From Cryptomeria japonica (lineage: Eukaryota > Streptophyta > Pinopsida > Cupressales > Cupressaceae), in assembly GCF_030272615.1 (NCBI RefSeq), contig NC_081415.1, positions 188,110,270-188,174,269 on the forward strand: a stretch of 64,000 nucleotides of DNA, in the 5' to 3' direction. Below, piece by piece: positions 34,972-45,970 of this stretch. The position numbers were made by a program, and so were the translations under genes. Each line of letters starts with the position of its first letter. Position 1 is the stretch's first letter. Below the pieces are notes generated by a model. It searched no databases and had not been told where the DNA came from. It saw nothing but the letters and a program-made list of their open reading frames with translations.

Positions 34972-35240
34972 CAATGCGATTTTAAGCATTGTTTGAAAGA
35001 ACAATAACAAAAAATGCCAACTAAAAAATGCCCCAGACAATAATAATGACATATGCATGCCCCCTCGAGGAATTGGCCGGAAACATGCAGAAAAAAGGCT
35101 AATTGATCGATAAAAATGATAGGATCGAACGGACTGAGAATCGGAGATCGGATGCATGAAGGACAAGCAATTGAAGGTGCAAAAGACCGTGACTAGCATA
35201 AGATGGAGAGGATGCACGTCCATCTATACACTGACAAAGA

Positions 35241-35250
35241 TCTATAAATG
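35241..35250 (+). promoter_or_regulatory. Candidate TATA box for the antisense PMD gene
   Basis: AAGATCTATAAATGAGACC on the plus strand, about 530 bases before the PMD start codon, would start transcription near 35275. It is plausible from sequence alone. Confidence 0.4.
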
Positions 35251-35331
35251 AGACCAAGAGGGTGAAAAGAACTCATTTGCACTAGACAAAGAGGAGGATT
35301 TGTTGCTCTGGACAAGGACACTTGCAGATAG

Positions 35332-35520
35332 ATGGCGAACATTCCAATGGCAGATCACCTCAAGGAACATGTATGCACATTCAGACAACTGGACAATGCA
35401 GGAGCAGCGGTATGGATCTCAAAAACCCATGTTTTCAATTTCATGAATTTTGATTGCTTGCAGGACATTGCAGGGCCCACAGGGGATGCCGAAAAGGACT
35501 CCTACGCTTGTGTAGGGTGA
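35332..35520 (+). CDS. Possible upstream ORF in the PMD leader (62 codons)
   Basis: An open 62-codon frame beginning MANIPMADHLKEHVCTF and ending in CVG, between the candidate TATA box and the phased motif array. It matches no family I know. It could be an uORF that limits PMD translation, a first exon, or chance. Confidence 0.25.
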   Translation: MANIPMADHLKEHVCTFRQLDNAGAAVWISKTHVFNFMNFDCLQDIAGPTGDAEKDSYACVG

Positions 35521-35612
35521 ATCCTGCGCTTGTGTAGGGTCTTCTGTGCTTGTGTAGGGAGACACAGGTGTAGGTTACCTGACACAGGCGCAGGTTCCTT
35601 GACACAGGTGCA
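35502..35612. repeat. Phased ~20-bp motif array in the PMD leader (three inverted, three direct copies)
   Basis: GCGCTTGTGTAGGG-type copies lie near 35504, 35526 and 35546. ACACAGGCGCAGG-type copies in the other orientation lie near 35562, 35582 and 35602. Steps are close to 20 bases. CTGCGCTTGTGT at 35524 and ACACAGGCGCAG at 35582 can pair over 12 bases with one G-U, so the RNA could fold. Confidence 0.85.
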
Positions 35613-35774
35613 ATTGTGCAATGTAAACCCTAATTTTGGTCAAAATGACATGCAAATGATCTGAAAAGGGGGAATAAGGGTAGGATAGGTCAGAATAGAT
35701 GAAAAACACCCTGATTTAGACATGAAAAATGAGGAAATGTAACCTATAGGAGCAAACCCTAAACTGACAAAAAT

Positions 35775-37574
35775 ATGCCCCAATTTGTGATGCAGAGTCA
35801 ACAGTATCCGTTGATCACACGGGAGAACCGACCAGACTGTTTCATGCTACGACATAGACTTAGGAGCACGGACAGAGATATCTTAGCAGGACTTGGGATA
35901 TATTACATCACATTCATGCCTGAGATTAGGGCAAACACAGGACTACTTACTGCATTGGCAGAGCAATGGCATTCGGAGACCTCCTCATTCCATTTGGCGA
36001 CTGGAGAGGTGACAGTGACATTAGAGGATGTATGGCGCATCCTCTGCATTCTGATACATGGGGAGATGGTAGAGTATGACCCAATGACAGGTAGAGATGC
36101 ATTGTGCAGGCTATTTGAGTGTGACGCAGATGATCTGGACATCATCGAGAGGGAGATCCGCTGGGAGACTATGGCAGTAGAGTATGATCAGCGATGTGTG
36201 GTGATAGCAGTTGTGATAGCATGTCTACTAGTAGGGGACAGACGAGGACATGGATTCCTTATTGGATGGGGAAGAGTGCTAGAGTAGATGGTGACAGAGG
36301 GTACAATGTATGCATGGGGACCATGTGTGCTTGCTATGCTATATTTTCAGCTGCATCAGATAGCATATCAGGGAGTTCAGACTTTGAGCTGTGGAGTCAC
36401 ATTGCTTCAGGTATGGACATTTGAGCACATAGCCATATGTCGACCGATTACAGAGAGACAGGTTGTACCACACCGACCATATGTATATTTCTATGGGGGA
36501 GCACTAAGATAGGGTCCATTTGGATACATATTGTATTGGCGACATGAGCTAGACAGACTGAGAGAGTTCACATGGAGGCCACATCTAGATTGCCCGGGAT
36601 GGTCAGATGATCATGAGGAGCTACCATATTGTAGACAGGAGAGGTACCTGATTGGGTGAGTAGTGAATCGCCAGAGAGTGATTGAGATGTACCTACCAAA
36701 GAGAGTTAGACGATAGTTTGGAGAGAGGCAGGATGTACCTAGGAGGATGGCACAGTTTGCCCGATCGCACAGAGAGATGAGTCAGTGGGGGAGTATGATT
36801 CAACCACACATAGCACATGCTGACTTTGCACAGCTACAACAGAGACAGTGGGATTAGAGGTCAGATGTGGTGGATGCCGGGACGACAGAGGAGTATGAGA
36901 TATGGTTTGCACGACGACAGCCAGTGCCATTGAGAGATTCGGACATTCCAGTACCTAGGAGACAGGAGGACTTCCCACTCGCAAGAGAGGAGGAGGGAGA
37001 TGAGGATGACGAGGATGAGGATGGTGATGAGGATGAGGGGGATGACGAGGACAGAGATGAGGAGGAGGATGACGATGATGAGCCAGACTCAGTTGATCAG
37101 GAGGCATTGCAGGATATACCTATAGAGCTGGACACAGCTAGGACAGAGGAGATGGAGATGTGTAGGGCTACCATAGCTAGTCAGCTGGATCACATTGCGA
37201 CATTGGAGAGACAAAATGCCATCTTGAGGACAGAGCGGGATATAGCAATAGCTCAGGCACAGCGAGAAGAACAAAGAGTTACTGAGTTCATTGGGTCGAT
37301 TAGGGATGCCAGTGCACGAGAGATGGCACAGATGCTGGTAGAGACTGGAGAAGAGATACACCATTGGAGGACACTATATGAGGGTGCCGTTCCACCAGAG
37401 CAGAGGGTAGCTTCATATTGGGCACAATCAAGGACAGAGAGCAGGGCACGCTCTCGGAGGTCATTGAGCAGCATGGGGGTGAGTGGACCGATGAGACCAC
37501 CACAGCCAGGACCAGGAGGGACACCATCCGCGAGACATGGCAGGGATGCGGAGGACAGAGGGAGCACCCAGTGA
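35775..37574 (+). pseudogene. Antisense PMD gene of the Tat element
   Basis: One continuous frame of about 599 codons on the strand opposite gag-pol, interrupted only by stops (near 36285, 36510, 36657, 36713 and 36855), with no frameshift. Residues 1-330 are a plant mobile domain (RPDCFMLRHRL, LLTALAEQWHSET, TLEDVWRIL, LVGDRRGHGFLIGWG, WRPHLDC). Residues 403-438 are almost wholly Asp/Glu. Residues 458-502 look like a coiled coil (SQLDHIATLERQNAILRTER). The end is Arg/Pro/Gly-rich. Tat elements are known to carry extra ORFs here, sometimes antisense. PMD proteins in hosts act in silencing, so an anti-silencing role is possible but unproven. Confidence 0.8.
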
Positions 37575-38665
37575 CAGAGGCACGTACTCCTTAGGATAGG
37601 CAGATGACATATGTAGTTTGATATTATGTCGTCATCTTGCGGGCCATACTTAGGATAGACAGTCCAACTTTGTACTCTGATATTTTTGTGGATATATGAT
37701 ATGATATGCATCAATATGATGGGATGCAATGTGTTATGACTTATAGTTATTTTTCTATGTATGGATGGCTTATACACTTTTTATGAACATGTATGGATGT
37801 ATTTTTATGTGTTTTTGATGCATTTATAATCTAGAATGGATAAAATGCTTGATATAATGCGTGATGTGATGTTTGATGCAAATGTACTAACCAATGAATG
37901 CAAGATGCAACATATGTGTGGAGATCGGAGCACTAGACTAGACTGACTATCCAAACTGATGGAAGAAATGTTAGTAAGAAGAAATGAGATAGAGGACAAT
38001 GAAAGATGAAGAAAAACTTGCTTTTAGTAATGCACTTTGTAGGTGAGAACCTTTATTTTTATTTAGCAAACTGGATGCGTAGCATCATGGCATTGAAGGC
38101 CAGAGCTGAAATGCAACCCTTTTTGCAACAGACAGACACATCGCAGACAAACAACAATCACAACAAAAAAAAGAAAGGGACCATGAACCATCCCGGTTAC
38201 TCTAAATCACTCAGTGACATCATTGAGAAACATAGGAACATGATCGAAGATAAATCAATAAAATATAAGATGCACAAATTCAAACAAATCAAACAAACAT
38301 CTTGATCTTCATTGTCAAAAGTTGAAAGTGTTGATAGGACGATCATGCTGTCTGGTTTCAGGACATGCGGTACCCCATCTAAGATAGGACACAGTCTAGT
38401 TTCGAGTATACCACACCCTGTATAAGACTCATGATAGTAGAAACAAGGACAAATGATATTGATGGTAACATTCGATTGATATGACAATTGTGATCAGTTT
38501 AAATGTATGGTTTGATTGAAAAAGTTTATCTGTTAACGCATGATTCCATTAAAGCACAATGTTAGATTGCATGCCATTGGAGGGATGCTCAGTGATCTGT
38601 CTATGCACAAAGGGATCATTTATTGTTTTGCTTTTCGAATTTTTGCAATTTTTTGTTCTGTTTTT

Positions 38666-38826
38666 AGGACTTTATTTGATTTTTTTGGATTATTTCAGGA
38701 CGTTATTCAATTTTTATGATTTTTTCAGGACATTTTTCAATTTTTATGATATTTTCAGGACATTTTTCAATTTTTATGATATTTTCAGGACATTTTTCAA
38801 TTTTTATGATTTTTTCAGGACATTTT
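38666..38826 (+). repeat. 30-bp tandem repeat, about five units, each a splice-acceptor look-alike
   Basis: Each unit contains TTTTTATGAT, a T-rich run and TTTTCAGGA. CAGGA starts near 38696, 38726, 38756, 38786 and 38816. On the plus strand this is a branch-site-like TTATGAT followed by a pyrimidine tract and CAG/G. Confidence 0.85.
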
Positions 38827-39078
38827 TGGATGCAAAAGTTCCAGTGATTGATCATGACAAGGGAAACGCACCTAATGCGCATCTGAAAGACAATACATAA
38901 ACCGGGACCAAAACATATATACAAGAAACCGGAGTATGCAGGACAATGATGTTGACCAATAACAGGCCTGGAATAGAACATTGGGTTAAGACAAAGATAG
39001 ACGTGAGAAATGGACCGAGAGAAAGCATAGCTTAGAGATCATGACAGATGACGGAGCAACGATCTCATTTTACACATG

Positions 39079-39141
39079 GCGCCTGTTTGCCAGGTTTTCA
39101 CCAAGGTACTTGCCAAAGCGCCTGTTTGCCAGGTTTTCACT
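39079..39141 (+). repeat. Duplicated GCGCCTGTTTGCCAGGTTTT motif
   Basis: The 20-base block occurs at 39079-39098 and 39118-39137, 39 bases apart (twice about 20), each followed by CAC. Its GCGCCTGTTT resembles the inverse of the ACACAGGCGC motif of the phased arrays. Confidence 0.7.
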
Positions 39142-39287
39142 AGAGGGCGAATCATTTTTTCTTTACTCTTTTGCTCTTTGTTTCTTTGTTTTTCACTTTT
39201 TTTTTTTTTGTATATATTTTTTTTTCTTTTTTCATTTTTTTTTTGTATTTTTTCAGGATCATATTTGAAGAAATATCTGACAGAAAA

Positions 39288-40391
39288 TTATGCCCAGTAT
39301 TTGCGAAGATGCATGCTATTGATAGGATTAGACAAAGGTTCACCTTCGGGAGTGGCAAGCTGATATGCCCCCGAGCCATAGGCTGCAGTCACTATGAAAG
39401 GCCCAACCCAATTAGGTTCAAACTTGCCTTTAATGATGTCAGTAGACTGTGCATTCTTAGGGTTTGCCTTTAAAACCAGGTCTCCCACTTCGAAGTGTCG
39501 CCCTTTAACCTTCTTATTATAAGAATGAAGGAGACGGTTTTGATATGCTTGCAAATGTGTCAGGGTTGTCTGACGCTTTTCATCTAACATCTCAAGCTGA
39601 TGCAACCGAGAGACTTTGTGCGTGTCATCATCAATCAGATGTTGCAAAGAAACTCGCAAGGAAGGAATCTCCACCTCCAAGGGTAAAATAGCTTCCGCAC
39701 CATACACCAAGGAATAAGGTGTTGCGCCAGTAGGTGTGCGGATAGAAATGCGATAGGCCCATAGTGCTGGATTTAACTGTACATGCCAATCTCGACCAGC
39801 GTCATTGACAACCTTCTTCAAGATCTTGATAATGGTTTTATTGGATGCTTCAGCTTGACCGTTACCCTATGGATAGTATGGACTGGAAAAACGGTGTTGA
39901 ATATGAAACTTGTCACAGAGTTCTTTGACATCTTTATTCTTGAAGGGTCGACCATTATTTGTAACTATGGCAAGGGGAACCCCATATCTGCATATGATAT
40001 AGTTCAGCAAAAATTTTGAAATTTGGACACCAGTGATATAGGTCATGGGGATGGCCTCGATCCATTTTGTAAAATACTCTGTAGCTGTAATGATGAACTT
40101 GTGTCCATTTGCAGATGTTGGATGAATCTTGCCAATAAGATCCAATCCCCACTGAGAAAAGGGCCATGGAGATATGACAGAATGTAGATCTTGGGCTGGT
40201 GCATGAATATAATTTCCATGGATTTGGCACTTGTAGCACTTCTTAACAAAATCATGAACATCTGTTTCTAGAGTGGGCCAATAATACCTAGCATGAATCA
40301 ACTTTTTGGCCAAGCTTAGACCATTGAAATGGCCCCCACATATACCATCATGAACCTCGTGTAAAGCCATTTGTGCTTCGTCAGAATCCAA
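39288..40391 (-). pseudogene. Tat integrase
   Basis: The minus-strand zinc region has HEVHDGICGGH and KKCYKCQ (HHCC). The core has GLDLIGKI with the first Asp. VTNNGRPF replaces the usual TDNG, losing the second catalytic Asp. Glu is kept in GNGQAEASNK. The C-terminal part has FEVGDLVLK, the chromodomain-free NWVGPFIV and MHLRKYW. A stop near 39871 lies before GNGQAE. Integrase inserts element DNA; this copy is catalytically dead. Confidence 0.9.
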
Positions 40392-40460
40392 ACACCTGAG
40401 GAGGGTATGGTCAAAGGAATGGCAGTAAAGGGTGTCGGCGATGATGACATATTTGGCTAT

Positions 40461-42048
40461 CTATCGGATAAAGGCTTGGCGTTGGTTAGCGGAAAGGTTG
40501 GGTGGTAAGGTTTGGGATTTCAAATATTGATATACATCATTGTACCATGGGGAGTTGGGACCAACAAGAACGCACATCACATCCGTTGTCGGAATGTCAA
40601 AAGAAGGGACAAGCAATTGTTCGACCAAGAATTCACACTTGTCCATATTATGGGGCATATTCAACATGGAAGCAATTGTAGCCATTGCATCTGCCGACTT
40701 GTTTTGCATTCTTGGAACTTGACTGAAATGAATAGCTATGAATTTTGTCTTGAAGAAATCTACCATGTGCTTATAGGGAATAAGCTTTTCATCTTTTGTT
40801 TCATAGTCATCATTGACTTGTCGGATGACTAATTGAGAATCTCCATAGACTTGCAAATGCGTGATGTTCTAGTGGACTGCTACTCGGAGTCCTGTGACCA
40901 ATACTTCATACTCTGCAATGTTATTGGTACAATGAAAAGTTATCCTATAGGATTTGGGAATAGCATCACCTTGAGGGGTGACAAACAGAATGCCAGCTCC
41001 GGACCTGAACTTGGTATGGGACCCATCAAAGTATAACTTCCATTCATTAGAGGATGTGAGAGCAAAGACTGATTCATCTGGAAAATCGGTCAACATGGGA
41101 TGATCATCAGAAATAGCAGCTTCTGCAAGTTGATCTGCTATTACTTGTCCTTTTATCGCCTTTCGCTCCATATACTCAATATCAAATTCACTGAGGATCA
41201 TGACCCACTTTGCTAGGTGACCCGTCAAAGCTGCTCGGCTAAGAAAGTATTTTAAGGGATCAATTTTTGCAACCAACAATGTTTGGTGGCTTAACATATA
41301 ATGTCGGAGCTTTTGTGTTGCAAATACCACTGCTAAGCATGCCCTTTCAATAGTTGAATAATTTAGCTCATAGCCTACCAGTGTCCGGCTGATATAATAA
41401 ATAGCTCGCTCTTTGCCGCTCTCATCCTGTTGGGCCAAGAGAACTCCTAATGCCATTTTAGTTGCAAAAATATACAATATAAAAGGCTTCCCTTCTATAG
41501 GAGGCATTAGAATAGGCGGTGACAACAAATAGTCTTTTAGAGCTTGAAAGGCTGGTTGACATTGCTCAGTCCATTTGAAAGCGACACCTTTGTGCAGTAG
41601 ATGTTGGAATGGATGACATTTGTCGGCCAACTGAGCTATAAAGCGGTGAATTGACTGGAGCTTTCCTTCCAGACTTCTTAATTGCCGGAGGTTTGAAAGT
41701 GGAGGCATATCCATTATTGCTTTGACCTTGGCAGGGTCGACCTCAATGCCTCTATGAGAAACAATGTATCCTAGCAATTTGCCGGTTGTGACACCAAAGA
41801 CACACTTCTTTGGATTAAGTCTGAGCTTGTAGTTTGCCATTCGGTCAAAGATTGGGACCAAGATGGCTAGATGACTATCTCTAGTGACAGATTTGCATAA
41901 CAAGTTATCAACATAGTCCTCCATCAAAGTATGCATGAAATCATGAAAAATTATCGTCATTGCTCTTTGATATGTTGCGCCTGCATTTTTAAGACCGAAG
42001 GGCATCACATTCCAACAGTAGGTACCCCAAGCATAGGTGAATGCTGTC
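40461..42048 (-). pseudogene. Tat RT C-terminal half, RNase H and archaeal-like RNase H
   Basis: After the solo LTR the RT resumes with WGTYCWNVMPFGLKNAGATY. YVDN replaces YVDD (near 41905), removing a catalytic Asp. RNase H: FILYIFATKMALGVLLAQQ near 41475, IERACLAVVFATQKLRHY. Tether, then the second RNase H from 41045: LYFDGSHTKFRSGAGI, NNIAEYEVLVTGL, QVYGDSQLVI. Stops occur near 40867 and 40458. The second RNase H is the hallmark of Tat elements. Confidence 0.9.
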
Positions 42049-43518
42049 TGTAGCATAGAAATTAGGAATCATCAAAGCAAGTAAGAAACAAAACACTAGA
42101 CAATCAAAGCAACATCATAAGAGCACTTATTGCAAATGAACCTAATCCTAAGCACACTCAACAGAGATATGAAAACAAAGCATTCAAAATGGAAGACTAT
42201 GCAAACCAAATGCAAAATTGAATGCTCCTTCCATGCGGCTCCATTGTTCTTCTTTCCTCTTCAATGGATTTGTTGATCTCACCTACAAGTGCACATACAA
42301 TTGAAAGCAAGATTGATGAAAAGCTCAAGAGTACTAGAAGCATAAGTTCATTAGTCTGATAGGAATTAGGGATTCAAGAATCAAGGATCAAGGGAATTGA
42401 TTGAAGAAATTCATCCAATTTATAGATAAATTGGAAAAATGATCAAATTAGCTTGATAATGATTCGAATGGAAATTCAAATCAAGAATAGCAAAATTATG
42501 ACACGTGTATGACAAATTACTATGCAAGGATTTATGACAATTTATGACAATTTATGACAAATTGCTATGCAAGGATTTATGACATGAATTTGAAATAGAA
42601 ATAGACATTTAGGAATTTAGGAGAAATTAGAAAATTAGGTTAGAAATGATGACTTGGAAATTAGGAATTGATGCAAATTAGGTAAATTAATTAATAATTT
42701 CTCATTCGTTAATTAATTTACAAAAATAGGAGGAATTAATTAGCCAATTAAATAAACATTTAATTGTGACAAGAAGACTTAGGATAAATAAATAAATTAT
42801 TTAACCTAAAGGGAGAAATGACAAACAAGGTTAAATGATTAAATCATAAAACCTTGGAAGATGAATTAGAAATGCAAAGACGACAATTAGGTCTTGACAA
42901 AGGATAATTGATATCGATTCGATCATGATTTTGGATTGATAAATGACCAATGTGATAAATGATTTGATAAATGCACCAATTGACGAGGAACAATGACAAA
43001 TTGATCCAAATTGACATAATTGAGACAGATAACGATCGATGACAAATCAATTGCAAAATGACAAAATCGACAAGAGGACAAGAATCGATGACAAAATAAC
43101 TTGCAAGACGACAAGATTGGAAATGACCACGATCGATGACAAATCGATTGCAAAATGACAAGATCGAACAATGACCACGACCGATGACAAATCGATCACA
43201 TGATGACAAGATTGAAAAGAGGACAAAACCCTAATTAGGATTGACGATGTCCAAAATGATGACAAATTAGCACGCACATTGATGCAACAAGATAAAATCG
43301 ATCAAAATCATGACTGGATAATGTTGTCGACAAGACCAAATTCGAGGATGAGATGATTGAAGAATATATAAGAATGACTCGATGTTCGCAAATGATAAAG
43401 ACCAAGTGCGTGACATAGGAGAAATGTTAATGCGACGCAAAAACCTAAAATGAGGCAATGCGCAAATGTTAAAGCATGACTTCGCAAGCGTTGACCATTT
43501 TTAGGTGTCTACACTGTC
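42044..43518 (-). mobile_element. Solo LTR in the Tat RT gene (42049-43513) with CTGTC TSDs
   Basis: CTGTC at 42044-42048 and 43514-43518 flanks a 1465-bp LTR. In LTR orientation it runs TGTAGACACC...CTATGCTACA. It is related to, but clearly diverged from, the LTRs of the host element, including the same TTAATTAATAATT, TATGACAAATT and GATCGATGACAAATCG text. No internal sequence remains, so it arose by insertion and LTR-LTR recombination. Insert plus TSD is 1470 bp, so the frame is the same on each side. Confidence 0.95.
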
Positions 43519-45970
43519 TTATGCTGATCTTCAGGAGCAATACGAATTTGGTTATAGCCAGAGAAACCATCCATCAATGAGAGCATCTCAGATCCAGCCG
43601 TCATGTCCACTATGATGTCTATGTTTGGCAATGGAAAATCATCTTTAGGGCATGCTTTATTGAGGTCCCTAAAATCTGTGCAGATTCTGATGCCCCCAGT
43701 TACTTTGCTAACTGGTACTAAATTTGAAATCCAGTCTGCATAATCAATGGGTTTGATGAAGCCCACATCTAGTAATTTTTTTAGTTCCACTTTGACCAAA
43801 AGAGCCACCTGAGGATGCATTTTTCTAAGTTTCTGTTTGACAGGTTTGGCATCTGCTTTTAGTGGTAAATGATGAAGAACTAATTTTGGATCGAGGCCAG
43901 GCATTTCTGCATAGGACCATGCAAAGCTGATCTTCTTCTCAAGAAAGAAATTGACAAAATCTACCTTTTCCTGTTGTGATAGAGAAGCAGCGAAATGAAT
44001 GACCTTAGGGTTGTCAGGTGTACCCAAATTGATTTCCTCAGTCATTTCCACAAGCAATGTTGATTTGTCCTGACTTGATAGGGGTATGTCCACTCTTCCA
44101 CCTTTGGGCGCCTCAAAGAGGTTTTCACCCGTGGGTACATCTTTTATTTTTACTTTTGTATGATCAGAGAGTGCCTTATGGTTTTCACTCAAGGATCTAT
44201 TCTTTTGATTTTTTACTGTTTCTTTTCTTTTTTCATTTTGATGACTGGAAGAGGGAGTTGACTCCCCAAAATATGCTGTGGAATCCAGGTCAATAGCAAA
44301 TCCTGCCTTATGATCACCTTGTGGTAGGCCTTCCCGTAGTCCAAGGAATTCTGCAATTGCTTCATCATTTTGAAAATAGTCCAATGTGAGTGGTTCTTGT
44401 TGGTCATATTGGATAAGCTGGGGATAAATGAGGGGCACGTCATCATCGATTGTAAGGAGAGAGAGGGCTGATATGGTAAAAATGTGAACATCTGTGGTGT
44501 CACTATCCGAACTACTTGTATTGGATTCGGAGCTTGGATCCCAAAATGACTCTATCCAAGCATGAGGACATGTTTTAGGAAGAGAAGTTATTGCATGTTT
44601 GTCTTCCATAGGCAAATTATCAGGATCAATGAAGATATTGTCGAGGGCATAGGAACTAGAGGAAAAAGAACTCCACTCCCATTCATTAGAATTAGTTTCG
44701 GGTCGAGTATCCTCAGGTGTTATGTCATCGTCAAAGTCATGCCCTTTTTGACACGTGGGCACTTTGGTAGATGTGGATCCAATTTGTAATGGTACAAAAC
44801 CTAACCCTAAAGTTGGAGGGCACCTCTTGGGTATAACAGGTTCTAGCCTTCCATTGTTGTTCAGGCCTAAGCCACTACAGCCATCATATCCTTTCTTTTG
44901 CAGCATAGTAAATCCTTTGCCGTAGCGTTCCACTGGCAACCTGATAGGTGGGGTCTCAGTTGGATCTTTGTAAAGACAATCTATGACATCATCATCTACA
45001 ATTTCTTTGTCAAGTTCTCCCCATCTTGTAAATGTAGTGGGAGGCTGATATTGAATAATGACCTTAGGTTCTTTTTGCAATAAATGCGGTTTTCCATATG
45101 ATTTTGGAGATATTGGTAAATTCCCGATGAGGAATGTTTGATCCATTGAATATTCTCCACACCCTTGGTCCTGTATCTTCAATTTTCCTTTGACAGCATC
45201 TAATAATGCATTAGGATCCACATAACTATCTAATTTGGCTTCTCTATTAACTGGGACTTGCTGCTGAGGGGTATCCTTTAAAGTAGCACAAAATTGAAAT
45301 GGATTAGGATCTCCAGGAATTTTTATCTCAGTTCCATTGTAAGGATATTTTAAACATTGATGATAGGTGGATGGAACTGCCTTCATTGCATGGATCCATG
45401 GACGACCGAGGATCATATTATAAGGGAGGTCAAGGTCTAGAACCTGCAGGAAAGTGTTTTCTGTCACTGGACTGACTCTGATAGGCAATGTAATTATCCC
45501 TTTGGATGGGTGCTCAACATCATCATATGCTTTGATTGTTATTCTTTTGGAAGCATCAATGTCATTTTCTGTATATCCAAGGCCAATGACCACTCTCAAG
45601 GTACAAATATTAAGACCTGCTCTGCCATCTATCAAGACTCATCGGATTTTGCAATTATGGACAAATACTTCAAGGTGTAAAGGATCGTTATGACGGAGCT
45701 TATCAGGTGAGATATCATTATCAGAAAATGCGACATTTTGGGAAACAGCTAAATGTCCAATCCGGGCTTGAAACTGATCAACATCAATATCTATCGGGAT
45801 AGTGGACTCAATTAAAGCTTTATCCAAGATTGCACGATGCATGGGAGACATTTTCAACAACTCAAGGATGGATATTTGTGTAGGTGTCTTTCCTAGATGA
45901 TCCAAAAGATTATACTGACTTGCAGGAGTTGGCTTGGGAGGAGCTGCGGGAGCTCCTTTCAGGACTATTT
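43519..45970 (-). pseudogene. Tat protease, G-patch and RT N-terminal half
   Basis: The protease has VLIDGRAGLNI near 45630, where the active-site Gly is now Arg, and NMILGRPWIHAM. Near 44930-44835 there is a G-patch (RYGKGFTMLQKKGYDGCSGL), an RNA-binding module known from some retroelement proteases. An acidic Ser-rich linker follows (44700-44350). RT motifs are KLRKMHPQVALLV, ISNLVPVSKVTGGIRICTDF and NKACPKDDFPLPNID. The 708-codon stretch 43509-45635 is open, with a stop just before it. A one-base loss in an A-run near 45967-45970 shifts it out of the gag frame. Confidence 0.9.

Larger units (their letters stand above)
37575..39285. other. Spacer between the PMD gene and integrase
   Basis: No gene. 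It contains TATG/GATG-rich text (37680-37900), a 30-bp tandem repeat (38666-38826), a duplicated GCGCCTGTTTGCCAGG motif (39079-39141) and long T-runs (39190-39256). Confidence 0.6.

Noticed and set aside
36990-37086. Acidic tract as a simple GA repeat only
   Set aside because: The GAGGATGA-rich text stays in frame with PMD sequence on both sides and resembles acidic blocks in nuclear proteins, so it was kept as part of the gene.
37089-37777. Minus-strand ORFs of 91-174 codons under the PMD gene
   Set aside because: Antisense shadow of the acidic and coiled-coil part of the PMD frame.
39190-39256. T-run as a Pol III terminator or A-tail of a reverse-inserted retroposon
   Set aside because: No TSD or Pol III promoter nearby; it is continuous with the T-rich spacer of the Tat element.
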